A program made the position numbers and the translations under genes. A stretch of 64,000 nucleotides of DNA, taken from contig JAFGBT010000030.1 of the NCBI GenBank assembly GCA_016933025.1, positions 1 through 64,000 on the forward strand, given 5' to 3'. This DNA is from Spirochaetota bacterium (GTDB taxonomy: Bacteria; Spirochaetota; UBA4802; UBA5550). Positions within the stretch are counted from its first letter, which is position 1. Every line of letters begins with the position of its first letter. Positions 27,657 through 37,270 of the stretch are shown piece by piece. Under the pieces are notes generated by a model. It did not search any database, was not told the origin of the DNA, and saw nothing but the letters and a program-made list of their open reading frames with translations.

Positions 27657-27920
27657 GGCATTCTCCCTGTAAAATATTGATATAATATGTATGAGAATTT
27701 ATTAATTTAACACATATTCGCTTCATAACCACTAATCAAAATCTGACACGCACTGTTCAAATTCTGATCACTATCAGATAAAAGCAATTCATTGATTTTG
27801 CATCGCATGCATAAATCCGGCAGCCGGAATTTGCCGATCCCCATAGTGAAACATAAAAGGTATTGACATCATCCGGCATTATCGCGATGTATGATATACG
27901 GCGGCGGCCGGAGGTATGAA

Positions 27921-29027
27921 ATGAGAGCAGGCGGACCACATGAGCTGCTGGGCGGCGTTTTTGACAGGGACCTCTGCATAGGATGCGGGGCCTGTGTTTC
28001 CCTCTGTCCTTACTTTAAATCCTACAAGGGAAAAACTTCGATGCTCTTCCCCTGCACCCGTTCAGAAGGAAGGTGTTTTGCCTATTGCCCCAAAATCGAG
28101 GTTGATCTGGACGACATTTCACGCGCTATGTTCGGCGAGCCCTACGCGGCCGATTCGCTTGGACGCTACCGTTCGGTGCATATCGCCCGCGCCGGGAAAA
28201 ACGTCGGTTCTGGAACCTTCCAGGCGGGCGGGACCGTGTCGGGACTGGTGATGCACGCTCTCAAAACCGGGAGCATCGATGCGGCCGTACTGACCGGTAG
28301 AAATGGCCTGAACCCGGTTCCAGCAGTTGTCACAGACATTAATGAGGTCGCGAAACACGCCACATCAACCTACACCGCGGCCCCTACGATTGCGATGTTC
28401 AACAGGGCGTCTCAAGAAGGTTATGAAAGGATCGGGATAGTCGTGACACCCTGCCAGGCTCTCGCACTCGCACAGATACGCCGCAATCCCACAAATGAGA
28501 AAAATTACAAGGATCGGTCGGCCCTGGTTGTCGGGCTTTTTTGCACCTGGTCATTAGATTATAGAAAATTCAGGACACTTATTGCCGAACATGTCGGCGT
28601 CGCCGCCGTACGTAAATTCGATTTGCCCCCCCCGCCGGCAGAGATCATGGAGGTGCACACGGATAACGGTATAATCGAAATCCCGCTTCCCCAGGTGCGC
28701 GAGCGCGTTCCCCATTCATGCGATTACTGTTTCGACATGACTGCAGAATTCGCCGATGTATCCGTCGGTGTTCTCGAGGGCCGCACTGACATGAATACCC
28801 TGATAATCAGGACAGAACGGGGCGAAAAGGCGGTCGAGGAGGCGGTGCGAGACGGCTATATCACGCTCGGCGAACTGCCGGCCGAGAATCTCGATCATCT
28901 GCGAGCCGCCGCTGGCAACAAGAAAATGCGCGCGTTTAAAAAGGCGAATGACGAAGGACTGATCAACACACCGCCGGATAAAAACGCACTCTTTAGGATC
29001 CCCAAGGAAACTATAAAAAGGATTTAA
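27921..29027 (+). CDS. FrhB-family Fe-S flavoprotein (coenzyme F420 hydrogenase/dehydrogenase beta subunit-like)
   Basis: 368 aa from the ATG at 27921 (GGAGG upstream). N-terminal ferredoxin motif CIGCGACVSLCPYFKSYKG, extra cysteines (CTRSEGRCFAYC), then the FrhB N domain (SGTFQAGGTVSGLV; VVTPCQALALAQIRR) and C domain (VPHSCDYCFDMTAEFADVSV). Family members bind FAD and Fe-S and pass electrons between ferredoxin and another carrier. In organisms without F420 the acceptor is usually unknown. It stands 26 bases before iorA, pointing to a role as an electron-transfer partner of that enzyme. Confidence 0.8.
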   Translation: MRAGGPHELLGGVFDRDLCIGCGACVSLCPYFKSYKGKTSMLFPCTRSEGRCFAYCPKIEVDLDDISRAMFGEPYAADSLGRYRSVHIARAGKNVGSGTFQAGGTVSGLVMHALKTGSIDAAVLTGRNGLNPVPAVVTDINEVAKHATSTYTAAPTIAMFNRASQEGYERIGIVVTPCQALALAQIRRNPTNEKNYKDRSALVVGLFCTWSLDYRKFRTLIAEHVGVAAVRKFDLPPPPAEIMEVHTDNGIIEIPLPQVRERVPHSCDYCFDMTAEFADVSVGVLEGRTDMNTLIIRTERGEKAVEEAVRDGYITLGELPAENLDHLRAAAGNKKMRAFKKANDEGLINTPPDKNALFRIPKETIKRI

Positions 29028-29053
29028 CACACTAAGCGTTGAGGAATCATTTC

Positions 29054-30991
29054 ATGTCGTACCACACAGACACAAATGAAGGCGCTGAATACCTGCTAAT
29101 GGGAAACGACGCAATCGTCCGCGGCGCCCTCGAGGCTGGCGTCAGCGTCGCGAGCGCGTATCCAGGGACCCCTTCTTCAGAGATTATTGAGAACCTTGCC
29201 AAGGCCTCTGCAGACCGCAATCTTTATGTCGAGTGGTCGGTCAATGAAAAAGTCGCGCTCGAGGTATCGTTCGCCGCTTCAATCGCAGGGCTACGCGCTA
29301 TCTGCGCCATGAAGCAGAACGGCGTGAACGTCGCGTCCGATTTTCTCCTGCATGTCGCACTCTCCGGAACCAGGGGAGGCCTCGTCCTCGTCCACTGCGA
29401 GGATCCGGGCGCTCTTTCGAGCATTAACGAGGGTGAATCGAGGCACTTCGCGAAGATGAACGAGGTGCCGCTTCTTGAGCCGGGGGATTTCCAGGAGGCC
29501 AAGGACATGACGAAGTGGGCCTTCGATCTCTCGGAAGAGCTCCGCTCCATAGTCATGATGAGGAGCGTGACGCGGCTCTCCCACGCGAGCGGTAACGTGA
29601 AAATCGGAAGGCTCCCGGTCCCGAAGACCAGGGCGTTCTTTTCATACAGCGGCCCGATGCTCGATCCCGAGACCGGCCCGGTGCTCACCATGCCGGTCCC
29701 GCCGCACCATGCTCTTCTTCAAGAGAAGATCAGGAAAGCCGCAGAAATCTTCGAGGACTCGCCGTTCAACACCTATACGGGCCCTGCGCGTCCCGAGCTC
29801 ATGATAATTACCTGCAGCGCCTGCAGCCTCTACTGCCGCGAGGCCGTTCATCTGCTCGGCGCCGAGAAGAGAACCGGTATTCTAAAGCTCGGTACGACCT
29901 GGCCGCTCCCGCCAAAGCTTATCCGGAAATATCTGTCATCAACTGACACCATTTTGTTCGCCGAAGAGGTGCTCCCGTTCATGGAAGAAAACGTGAAGGT
30001 CCTTGCCTCAGAGATGGCCTCTGATATCGGAATCAAAAAATTCTACGGCAAGAACGACGGAACCATTCCGATGATCAACGAATTGAATCCCGACATACTA
30101 GTTGAAGCGATAAAAAAGATCCTTTCGATCGATTATACCGCAGTCGATCCCGCATATGCCGCAAAGGCGAAATCATTCGTTTCGTCGATGGCTCCGGTCA
30201 GGGACCTGACCTTTTGCCCCGGCTGCCCGCACCGCGCCTCCTTCTGGAACATACACAACGCCCTGGCGATGGACGCCCGTAGCGGCTTTGTCTGCGGCGA
30301 TATCGGTTGTTACACGCTAGGCTTCCTTCCCTGCGGATTCAACACCATGAAGACCTCTCATTCAATGGGCTCAGGGATCGGCATTGCCTGCGGATTCGGC
30401 AAGCTCACTCGCTTCGGCATGGACCAGCCGATACTCGCCGTGTGCGGCGATTCAACCTTCTTCCACGCGGCCATTCCGGCGCTGGTGAACGCGATCCACA
30501 CAAAATCTGACGTTATTTTCGTTCTTCTCGACAACAGCGGAACTGCCATGACCGGCTTCCAGCCTCACCCCGGCACATCGTTCGACGCGATGGGAAACGG
30601 CGTGATCCAGATCGATCCTGCCGCAATCTGCCGCTCAATGGGCGCCACCGTGGAATTCGCCGACCCGTTCGATATCGAGGCGACCCAGGATTCTCTGCTG
30701 AGGCTCCTGGAAGAGAAGGGGGCGCGGGTACTCATCATGAGGCAGATGTGCGCGCTTTCCCCGGAAAAAAAAGGGAAAAAGAAATACGATGTCTCAGTTG
30801 ACCAGGCAATCTGCGTCGGGGAAAATTGCGGCTGCGATAGGCTCTGCACCAGGATATTCCGATGTCCCGGACTGGTATGGGACTTCGAACGCGGGGCTGC
30901 GAAGATCGACGATGTCATCTGCGCCGGCTGCGGCGTATGCGCCTCCATCTGCCCGTCCGGCGCCATAAAGAAGACGGAGGCGTCAGGATGA
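29054..30991 (+). CDS. iorA: Indolepyruvate:ferredoxin oxidoreductase, alpha subunit
   Basis: 645 aa from the ATG at 29054 (TGAGGAA upstream); an in-frame TTG lies 15 bases earlier. Pyrimidine-binding region at the N-terminus (SAYPGTPSSEIIENLAK), TPP-binding region VCGDIGCYTLGFLPCG and VCGDSTFFHAAIPALVNA, and a C-terminal Fe-S domain with CVGENCGCDRLC and CAGCGVCASICPSGA. The enzyme oxidatively decarboxylates aromatic or other 2-oxoacids to acyl-CoA, reducing ferredoxin. The stop overlaps iorB (ATGA). Confidence 0.93.
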   Translation: MSYHTDTNEGAEYLLMGNDAIVRGALEAGVSVASAYPGTPSSEIIENLAKASADRNLYVEWSVNEKVALEVSFAASIAGLRAICAMKQNGVNVASDFLLHVALSGTRGGLVLVHCEDPGALSSINEGESRHFAKMNEVPLLEPGDFQEAKDMTKWAFDLSEELRSIVMMRSVTRLSHASGNVKIGRLPVPKTRAFFSYSGPMLDPETGPVLTMPVPPHHALLQEKIRKAAEIFEDSPFNTYTGPARPELMIITCSACSLYCREAVHLLGAEKRTGILKLGTTWPLPPKLIRKYLSSTDTILFAEEVLPFMEENVKVLASEMASDIGIKKFYGKNDGTIPMINELNPDILVEAIKKILSIDYTAVDPAYAAKAKSFVSSMAPVRDLTFCPGCPHRASFWNIHNALAMDARSGFVCGDIGCYTLGFLPCGFNTMKTSHSMGSGIGIACGFGKLTRFGMDQPILAVCGDSTFFHAAIPALVNAIHTKSDVIFVLLDNSGTAMTGFQPHPGTSFDAMGNGVIQIDPAAICRSMGATVEFADPFDIEATQDSLLRLLEEKGARVLIMRQMCALSPEKKGKKKYDVSVDQAICVGENCGCDRLCTRIFRCPGLVWDFERGAAKIDDVICAGCGVCASICPSGAIKKTEASG

Positions 30992-31620
30992 AAAAGGTCG
31001 CCCTGTTGAAAGATCCTTACAATCTGATAATCACCGGCGTCGGCGGGCAGGGCAACGTGATGGCCTCCCGTATGTTAGGAAATGCACTCGCGTGCAAAGG
31101 ATTCTATATCACCATCGGCGAGACCTTTGGGGTGTCCCAGCGCGGCGGTTCGGTAATGAGCCATCTCCGTATATCAAAAAAATCTGCCTGGAGCCCGCAG
31201 ATCCCTTCCGGACAGGCGGACGTTATCGTTGCGCTCGAGCCGACCGAAGCGATCAGGGTAATTGCTTCCTACGGAAATCCCGACGTTACCGTGCTCAGCA
31301 ATACCAGGCCTATCTACCCGGTCGGCGTCATCGCCGGCGAATTGAAGTACCCCGGGATAGATGAAATTCGAGCTGCACTCGGCGGTCTGGCAGGCACTGT
31401 TATGTTCATAAACGCCACCGAAGAGGCAATCAGACTCGGCCAGCCGATCCTCGGGAACGTGATCATGATGGGGGCCGTGGCTGGAACGGGCCTCATACCG
31501 TTTGATACGGACGATTTCTGCGCGGTCATGTCGGAAAGCATGTCAGGCGATAAGCTCGCGTCCAACATTGAGGCCTTCGAACGGGGCAAGACACTCGTGC
31601 GCGCTCCAAAAAGTGAGTGA
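30988..31620 (+). CDS. iorB: Indolepyruvate:ferredoxin oxidoreductase, beta subunit
   Basis: 210 aa from the ATG at 30988, which sits after GGAGGCGTCAGG and overlaps the iorA stop. The gamma-type domain begins NLIITGVGGQGNVMASRMLG and continues FGVSQRGGSVMSHLRI, both standard for the POR/KOR gamma fold. It forms the active enzyme with IorA. The radical SAM gene starts 6 bases later. Confidence 0.93.
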   Translation: MKKVALLKDPYNLIITGVGGQGNVMASRMLGNALACKGFYITIGETFGVSQRGGSVMSHLRISKKSAWSPQIPSGQADVIVALEPTEAIRVIASYGNPDVTVLSNTRPIYPVGVIAGELKYPGIDEIRAALGGLAGTVMFINATEEAIRLGQPILGNVIMMGAVAGTGLIPFDTDDFCAVMSESMSGDKLASNIEAFERGKTLVRAPKSE

Positions 31621-31626
31621 CTCCTC

Positions 31627-32505
31627 ATGCGCTACGAGGGAAACATATTCAGGCCCTTCAGCGAGGCGAACAGTTACCTGCTCCAGTGTACCATAGGATG
31701 CTCCCATAACGCCTGTACTTTCTGCGGGATGTACAAGGACAAGAAATACCGTGTTCGAAGCCTTGATGAAATAACGACCGATATTAGAATGGCCGCTGAC
31801 GCCTACGGGGACGTTGAGAAGGTATTTCTGTGTGATGGCGACGCCATAGATATGGATACCGATCTGCTTATCGAGGTACTCCATGAGCTCAAGCGGTCTT
31901 TTCCATCGCTGCGGCATGTCGGCGCCTATGTCGGTCCGGTCAGCACACTGAAAAAGAGCGCCGACGAGCTTGCGGCACTTCGTGCGTCAGGTCTTACCAA
32001 GGCCTACCTCGGAGTCGAGACAGGCGACGACAGGCTCCTCAAAGAGGTTCGCAAGGGCGTTACTGCCTCTGAAATGCTTCGAGCCGGCAGGAGCATAATC
32101 GAAGCCGAAATCAACCTCTCTTCAATGATCCTCCTGGGACTGGCGGGAAAAGGCGACCGGTCGCGCGAGCATGCCATCGCGACCGCGGCGATTACCAACG
32201 AGATGAAACCACACTATCTCGCCGCGCTCACGGTTACCCCGGTGCCGGGAACGGTCCTGTACCGGCGGGTTGAGGCGGGAGAGTTTTGCGTTCTCGATCC
32301 GATGGAGACGCTCGCTGAGATGAAAATTCTTTTCGAAAATCTCACAGTCGACAACATGAAGTTTGTCGGGATTCACGCCTCCAATTATTTGCCGATAAAC
32401 GGAATTCTCCAGAAGGACAGAGATGCCATGCTGTCCACCATAAATGCGGCGCTCTCAGGAGATGACCGAATACGACTGAGGCCGGAGCACATGCGGGGCT
32501 TATAG
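31627..32505 (+). CDS. Radical SAM protein with a CX4CX2C motif
   Basis: 292 aa. The cluster motif is C25/C30/C33 ([18 protein letters not shown]), the CX4CX2C variant seen in a family of uncharacterised B12-independent radical SAM proteins (related to COG1032). The barrel includes [20 protein letters not shown] and [20 protein letters not shown]. No extra Fe-S domain follows. The reaction is unknown. Its place directly after iorB hints at a role with that enzyme, but it may only be a passenger. Confidence 0.75.
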   Translation: MRYEGNIFRPFSEANSYLLQCTIGCSHNACTFCGMYKDKKYRVRSLDEITTDIRMAADAYGDVEKVFLCDGDAIDMDTDLLIEVLHELKRSFPSLRHVGAYVGPVSTLKKSADELAALRASGLTKAYLGVETGDDRLLKEVRKGVTASEMLRAGRSIIEAEINLSSMILLGLAGKGDRSREHAIATAAITNEMKPHYLAALTVTPVPGTVLYRRVEAGEFCVLDPMETLAEMKILFENLTVDNMKFVGIHASNYLPINGILQKDRDAMLSTINAALSGDDRIRLRPEHMRGL

Positions 32506-32541
32506 ACGCCGTCAGGCTGTTCAGCGAGTATCATGAAATCG

Positions 32542-32570
32542 TTGACAAAATTCTCAATTCAATTTGTTAT
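32542..32570 (+). promoter_or_regulatory. Promoter of the SDR/hydrolase/thiolase operon
   Basis: TTGACA (32542-32547), 17-base spacer, TGTTAT (32565-32570), about 34 bases before the SDR ATG, which has AGGGGGG upstream. Confidence 0.6.
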
Positions 32571-32603
32571 TACCATAATTTAACGGGATCAGGGGGGCTA
32601 CGC

Positions 32604-33371
32604 ATGAAAATTTCCGAGGCGAGAGCGATAGTCACCGGCGGAGCGTCAGGGCTCGGCGAGTCCGTCGTCAAGGCTATTGTCGCGCGCGGGGGCAGGGTCG
32701 CGATACTGGATATCGACGATGAACGCGGCCGGGCACTGGAAAGCAAGCTTGGCGACGCGGCCCTGTACTGCAGAACCGATGTCTCTAACGAAGGGGATGT
32801 CGGCAGCGCAATAGACAGCGCGGTTAACAAATTCGGCGGGGTAAACGTGGCGGTAAACGCCGCAGGCATAGCCCCGGCCGCAAAGATAATCGGGAAGAAA
32901 GGCCCGGCAGACCTCAAACATTTCGAACGGGCAATAACCGTCAACCTGATAGGGACCTTCAATGTAATCAGGCTGGCCGCCATGAAAATGTCTGAGAATG
33001 CGCCAAACGACGACGGCGAGCGCGGCGTTATTATCAGCACCGCATCGGTCGCGGCGTTCGACGGACAAATAGGCCAGGCGGCCTATGCCGCGTCAAAGGC
33101 CGGCGTGGTCGGGATGACCCTCCCGGTCGCCCGAGACCTTGCCGCTCACGGCATCCGGAACATAACGATCGCTCCCGGAATTTTCGACACTCCGATGATG
33201 GCATCCTTTTCGGATGAAGTTAAAAAGTCGCTCGGAGCAAGCGTCCCGTTCCCGCCGCGGCTGGGTAAACCGGATGAATTTGCGCTTCTGGCGCTTCACG
33301 TGATCGAAAATTGCATGCTGAACGGCGAGACCATTCGGCTTGACGGCGCTCTCAGGATGCCGCCAAAATAG
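32604..33371 (+). CDS. Short-chain dehydrogenase, 3-hydroxyacyl-CoA dehydrogenase type II-like
   Basis: 255 aa SDR. NAD motif [11 protein letters not shown] at residues 12-22, D in DIDDERG (NAD rather than NADP), NAAG near residue 90, and catalytic Ser/Tyr/Lys in [24 protein letters not shown]. The overall sequence resembles HSD17B10-type enzymes that oxidise 3-hydroxyacyl-CoA. A downstream thiolase supports a beta-oxidation-like role. The next gene's ATG is 17 bases after the stop. Confidence 0.85.
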   Translation: MKISEARAIVTGGASGLGESVVKAIVARGGRVAILDIDDERGRALESKLGDAALYCRTDVSNEGDVGSAIDSAVNKFGGVNVAVNAAGIAPAAKIIGKKGPADLKHFERAITVNLIGTFNVIRLAAMKMSENAPNDDGERGVIISTASVAAFDGQIGQAAYAASKAGVVGMTLPVARDLAAHGIRNITIAPGIFDTPMMASFSDEVKKSLGASVPFPPRLGKPDEFALLALHVIENCMLNGETIRLDGALRMPPK

Positions 33372-33388
33372 CATTGCGGGACAAACAT

Positions 33389-34189
33389 ATGCCTATCATA
33401 AAAAAACACGACATTGATATATATTACGAATCTCACGGCGAAGGGGAACCCCTCTTGTTCGTCAGCGGTCTCGGCCAGAAGAGCTCCGCGTGGCAATTCC
33501 AGATCCCGCATTTTTCGAAAACAATGCGCGTTATCGTATTCGATAACAGGGGAGTCGGCAAGAGCTCACGCCCTGACGTTCCATATACGATGGATATGTA
33601 CGTGGAAGATATCGCTTTTTTGCTTGATTCACTCGGCATCACCGAGCCGATCAATCTCTGCGGCCTGAGCATGGGCGGCATGATATCGCAGAATTTCACC
33701 CTTGCGCACCCGGAGCGAGTGAAATCACTGATGCTCCTCTCCACCACTTCGAAAGTCGATGCGACTCCGCTTATCGATGGTATACGACTGATGGAAGGCA
33801 TGGAGGAAGAAAGGAGGGTCCGTTCGGTCTTCGTGGTCTATTACTCAAAGGAATTCAGGAACAGGGTCAAAAAAGACACGGTGCTGTTCAATCGCCTCAG
33901 GGATGACGTGCTGGTCGACGAAACGCTCGTGAAGGACTACATCAACCAGGCGAGCGCGGTAACGGAGACCCATAACACCACGGCATCGCTCGGCAAAATT
34001 AAAGTGCCGGTACTCATCATGGCTGGAACGGCGGATCTGATCATACATCCGGACCACTCCCGGTCCATGCGGGCAGAAATCCCGAACGCGCGGCTCGAGA
34101 TAATCGAGGGCGCCGGGCATGTCATAAGCATCGAGTCACATGAAAAGGTTAACGCAACAATCGATGAATTTTTAAAACAGAATGCATGA
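33389..34189 (+). CDS. Alpha/beta-fold hydrolase
   Basis: 266 aa from the ATG at 33389. Nucleophile Ser in LCGLSMGGMISQNF, oxyanion region LLFVSGLGQKSSAW, Asp in IMAGTADLIIHPDHS, and His in EGAGHVISIESHEKV. Similar to the 3-oxoadipate enol-lactonase/esterase branch (family-level call only). It sits between an SDR and a thiolase, so it may hydrolyse a CoA or lactone intermediate; the substrate is unknown. Confidence 0.8.
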   Translation: MPIIKKHDIDIYYESHGEGEPLLFVSGLGQKSSAWQFQIPHFSKTMRVIVFDNRGVGKSSRPDVPYTMDMYVEDIAFLLDSLGITEPINLCGLSMGGMISQNFTLAHPERVKSLMLLSTTSKVDATPLIDGIRLMEGMEEERRVRSVFVVYYSKEFRNRVKKDTVLFNRLRDDVLVDETLVKDYINQASAVTETHNTTASLGKIKVPVLIMAGTADLIIHPDHSRSMRAEIPNARLEIIEGAGHVISIESHEKVNATIDEFLKQNA

Positions 34190-34217
34190 TTTTACACAAT
34201 GCTATGGGGGCAATGCG

Positions 34218-35393
34218 GTGAAAGAGGCGGTACTAGTAAGCGGATGCCGAACGGCACTCGGTAATTTTAACGGGGCACTTACGGGCGTGGGTGCTACGCG
34301 GCTCGGGGCGATCGTTATCACCGAAGCGGTGAGGCGCGCCGGTATTAGCCCTGAGGTCGTAAACGAGATTATCATGGGAAACGTTCTTCCCTGCGGGTAT
34401 GGACAGAATCCGGCGAAGCAGGCGGCGATACAGGCCGGCATGCCATGGAACGCAGAATGCTGCACAATCAACAAGGTGTGCGGCTCCGCACTGAAGTCGG
34501 TTATGCTCGCCGCCCATGCGATAGCTGTCGGGGACGCGGATGTGGTGGTTGCCGGCGGGATGGAGAGCATGACCATGGCGCCCTATTATCTGGAAAAGGC
34601 GCGCTTCGGCTATCGCATGAACGCGGGCAGGATCGAAGACCACATGGTCCACGACGGCCTCTGGGACATAGTGAACGATTTTCACATGGGCATGTCTAAT
34701 GAACTCTGCTCTGAGAAATATAGTGTCACGCGCGAAGAGCAGGACCGGCACGCTGCCGAATCGTACCGCCGGGCGCTTGCCGCTATTAAAGAGGGAAGGT
34801 TCAAAGAAGAAATCGTTCCGGTCCCGGTTCCGCAGCGGAAAGGTCCACCGGTGATGTTCGACACCGACGAATGCCCGCAGGAAACATCCTACGAAATTCT
34901 TTCAAAAATGAGACCGGTATTCAAGGAAGGAGGCCTGGGCACTGCCGGGAACGCCTCTATCATAAGCGACGGCGCGGCAGCCGTAGTGGTGATGTCGCGG
35001 GAAAAGGCGGAGGAACTCGGATGCACGGTCCGTGCCGTTATCGGCGCGCAGGCCTCATACGGAATTGATATGAAGTACGTGCTGGTGGCGCCGATATGGG
35101 CCGTTCCGAAGTGCCTCAAGAAGGAGGGTATCACGATCAACGACGTCGACCTGGTCGAAATCAACGAGGCATTCAGCGGTTCCTCGGTCGCGGTCGTGAG
35201 GGAACTCGGTCTCGACTGGTCCAGGGTGAACGTAAACGGCGGTGCTGTTGCCCTCGGTCACCCTATCGGAGCGAGCGGGTGCCGCGTACTAGTCTCTCTC
35301 CTTCATGAAATGGAGCGGCGAGATGTCCACACCGGCCTCGCCACACTCTGCCTCGGAGGCGGGGAGGCCGTCGCGATGGTCATACGGCGATAG
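34218..35393 (+). CDS. Thiolase (acetyl-CoA C-acyltransferase)
   Basis: 391 aa from GTG at 34218, chosen because it matches the usual thiolase N-terminus (KEAVLVSGCRTALGNF) and has GGGGG upstream; an ATG at 34182 overlapping the hydrolase stop would add 12 residues. Active-site Cys in NKVCGSALKSVMLAA near residue 87, His in VALGHPIGASG, second Cys in LCLGGGEAVAMV. It condenses or cleaves 3-oxoacyl-CoA. It is convergent with the broken acyl-CoA dehydrogenase, one base apart. Confidence 0.93.
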   Translation: MKEAVLVSGCRTALGNFNGALTGVGATRLGAIVITEAVRRAGISPEVVNEIIMGNVLPCGYGQNPAKQAAIQAGMPWNAECCTINKVCGSALKSVMLAAHAIAVGDADVVVAGGMESMTMAPYYLEKARFGYRMNAGRIEDHMVHDGLWDIVNDFHMGMSNELCSEKYSVTREEQDRHAAESYRRALAAIKEGRFKEEIVPVPVPQRKGPPVMFDTDECPQETSYEILSKMRPVFKEGGLGTAGNASIISDGAAAVVVMSREKAEELGCTVRAVIGAQASYGIDMKYVLVAPIWAVPKCLKKEGITINDVDLVEINEAFSGSSVAVVRELGLDWSRVNVNGGAVALGHPIGASGCRVLVSLLHEMERRDVHTGLATLCLGGGEAVAMVIRR

Positions 35394-35394
35394 C

Positions 35395-36532
35395 CTACGA
35401 TTCGGATTCAGTCTCCCGTGCTATAACCATCCTCTGCACCTCGGAGGTCCCCTCGTAGATGGTGGTCACCCTCGCATCGCGGTATATACGCTCGATCTTG
35501 TTGCCTCTGATGTAGCCGTAGCCGCCGAAGACTTGGAGCGCGGCGTACGCGCACCGGTTCAACGCCTCAGTGGCGTAAAGCTTTGCGATCGACGCCTCTC
35601 GTGAGAATTCGACCTTCTTGTCCTTGAGCGATGCGGCGCTCCACGTCAGGAGACCGGCGGCCTCCCGGTCTACGGCCATATCGGCGATCATGTTTCTGAT
35701 CGTCTGGTGCTTGATAATGGCCTTCCCGAACTGCCGGCGCTCTGAGGCGTACGCGATCGACTCGTGCAGGCACGCGTCGATCATGCCCGCGGCCTGCGAG
35801 GCAATACCTATCCGGCCGCTGTCGAGCGCATTGAGCGCTATCGCGAGGTCCCATGCCGGGCCTGCCCAGCACGTTCTTCTCCGAAACCTCGCAATCCTCG
35901 AGCAGTACCTCCACGGTACTAGAGGCACAGAGACCCATTTTTTTCTCTTCCGTACCGATGATTATCCCCTTCGTCCCGGCCGGCACAAGAAAAGCCGTCA
36001 GCCCGTTTTTCCCCTGCGAGGTCCTTGCTATCAGAATAAAGAGGCCTGCGTGCGTTCCGTTGGTGATGAATTGCTTCGAACCATTTACAATGTATGATTT
36101 ACCCTTTTTGACGGCCTTTGCCCTGAGCGAGGACGGGTCCGATCCTGACTCCGGCTCGGTAAGTGCGAATGCGCCGACATGCTCCCCGGATGCGATCGGA
36201 TAGAGGAACGTCCTCTTCTGCTCGTCGGTGCCGAAATTCATTATCGGATCGGTGGTGAGATTGGTGACGCTGAGCGTAACGGCTACCGAAGCGCACGAGA
36301 AGGCGATCTCCCGCAGGGCAAGTGTGTAACTCACTGCCCCGGCTCCAGAACCGCCGTATGCCTCCGGGACCATCATGCCGAAGAGGCCGAGCTCACCCAG
36401 CCTGCGGATGATCTTCTCGGGGTACTCGCTCCGGTCGTTATATGACTGAGCGTAGGGCTCGATCTCGCTCCGGGCGAACTCGCGGATCATGTCCCGTATC
36501 ATTATCTGTTCGTCTGTCAGCTGGAGTTTCAT
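35395..36532 (-). pseudogene. Acyl-CoA dehydrogenase interrupted by a +1 frameshift
   Basis: Two minus-strand frames together make one full acyl-CoA dehydrogenase. The first runs from 36532 through FAD-binding ALTEPESGSDPSSLRAKA to VLGRPGMG. The second continues LAIALNALDSGRIGIASQAAG to the end, including the catalytic Glu in IYEGTSEVQRM. The join needs one base removed near 35848-35853 (plus strand GAGGTCCC); this gives a 378-residue protein, the standard length. A single extra base can be a real recent lesion or a sequencing error. The gene lies 7 bases after the HTH-cupin regulator. Confidence 0.85.
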
Positions 36533-36539
36533 GGCGTCC

Positions 36540-37085
36540 CTACGGTGTGTATATGGTGACGATAAGCTCTGTCGTCACGTTCCCAGGGTTTTTGAGAGTA
36601 TGTCTAATACCGGAATTGAAATGAAGTGATTGATCCTTTTTGAGCCGGTGCCTTTTCCTGCCAACCTGGATCACGACTTCGCCTTTAAGCGTGTAGACAA
36701 ACTCTTCACCCTCATGCTGGTAATTCGTCCCCGGGTGCACCGACCGCGGCGGGATCAATACCCTGAAAGCTCTGAGGTGGTCCTTCACGGCGCGGGGCGT
36801 CAATACCTCGTACTGGTACGCCTCTTCACGCTTCCTGAAGTCACTGACCCTCCGCTTCTCAAGCTCTTTCGCGCGTTCTCCCCCGGCCGGAAGCAACTCT
36901 CCGGGGTCGACCGTAAGGGCACGGGCGATTCTCAATATGTCGCCGACCGGTGCGAATCCCTTTCCCTCCTCGATTTTTTTCAGATGGGCCGAAGGCAGCC
37001 CTGTCTTTTCTGACAACTCGTCGATAGTGATCTTCTTTTTCTTGCGCATCGCGGTGAGCTTACGGCCGATCGGTCTTTGTTCCAT
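36540..37085 (-). CDS. XRE-family regulator with C-terminal cupin domain
   Basis: 181 aa from the ATG at 37085 (AGAGG upstream). Helix-turn-helix at residues 8-62 (ITIDELSEKTGLPSAHLKKI), cupin domain about 105-180 (VHPGTNYQHEGEEFVYTLKG, then LHFNSGIRHTLKNPG). Such proteins sense a small ligand in the cupin and regulate nearby metabolic genes. Here it heads a unit with the acyl-CoA dehydrogenase and is likely its regulator, perhaps also of the thiolase operon facing it. Confidence 0.85.
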   Translation of the reverse strand: MEQRPIGRKLTAMRKKKKITIDELSEKTGLPSAHLKKIEEGKGFAPVGDILRIARALTVDPGELLPAGGERAKELEKRRVSDFRKREEAYQYEVLTPRAVKDHLRAFRVLIPPRSVHPGTNYQHEGEEFVYTLKGEVVIQVGRKRHRLKKDQSLHFNSGIRHTLKNPGNVTTELIVTIYTP

Positions 37086-37270
37086 GATGACCTCTTGGTT
37101 TATAAGGTACTGCTTATTATCGACTATTGAGAATCTCCCGTCAATCATGATTGATACTGTTTTCCCGGAAATATTAAAATAACAAAAATACGCTTGCAAA
37201 CAGAGGCCCCTCCGTTACAAAACGCCATCCGGTCGTTTCCGTGATGAATATATATAATACGATGCATGCA

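Noticed and set aside
27815-27840. Sigma-54-like GG...GC pair before the FrhB-like gene
   Set aside because: The spacing between the GG and GC elements is 12 instead of 10 bases.
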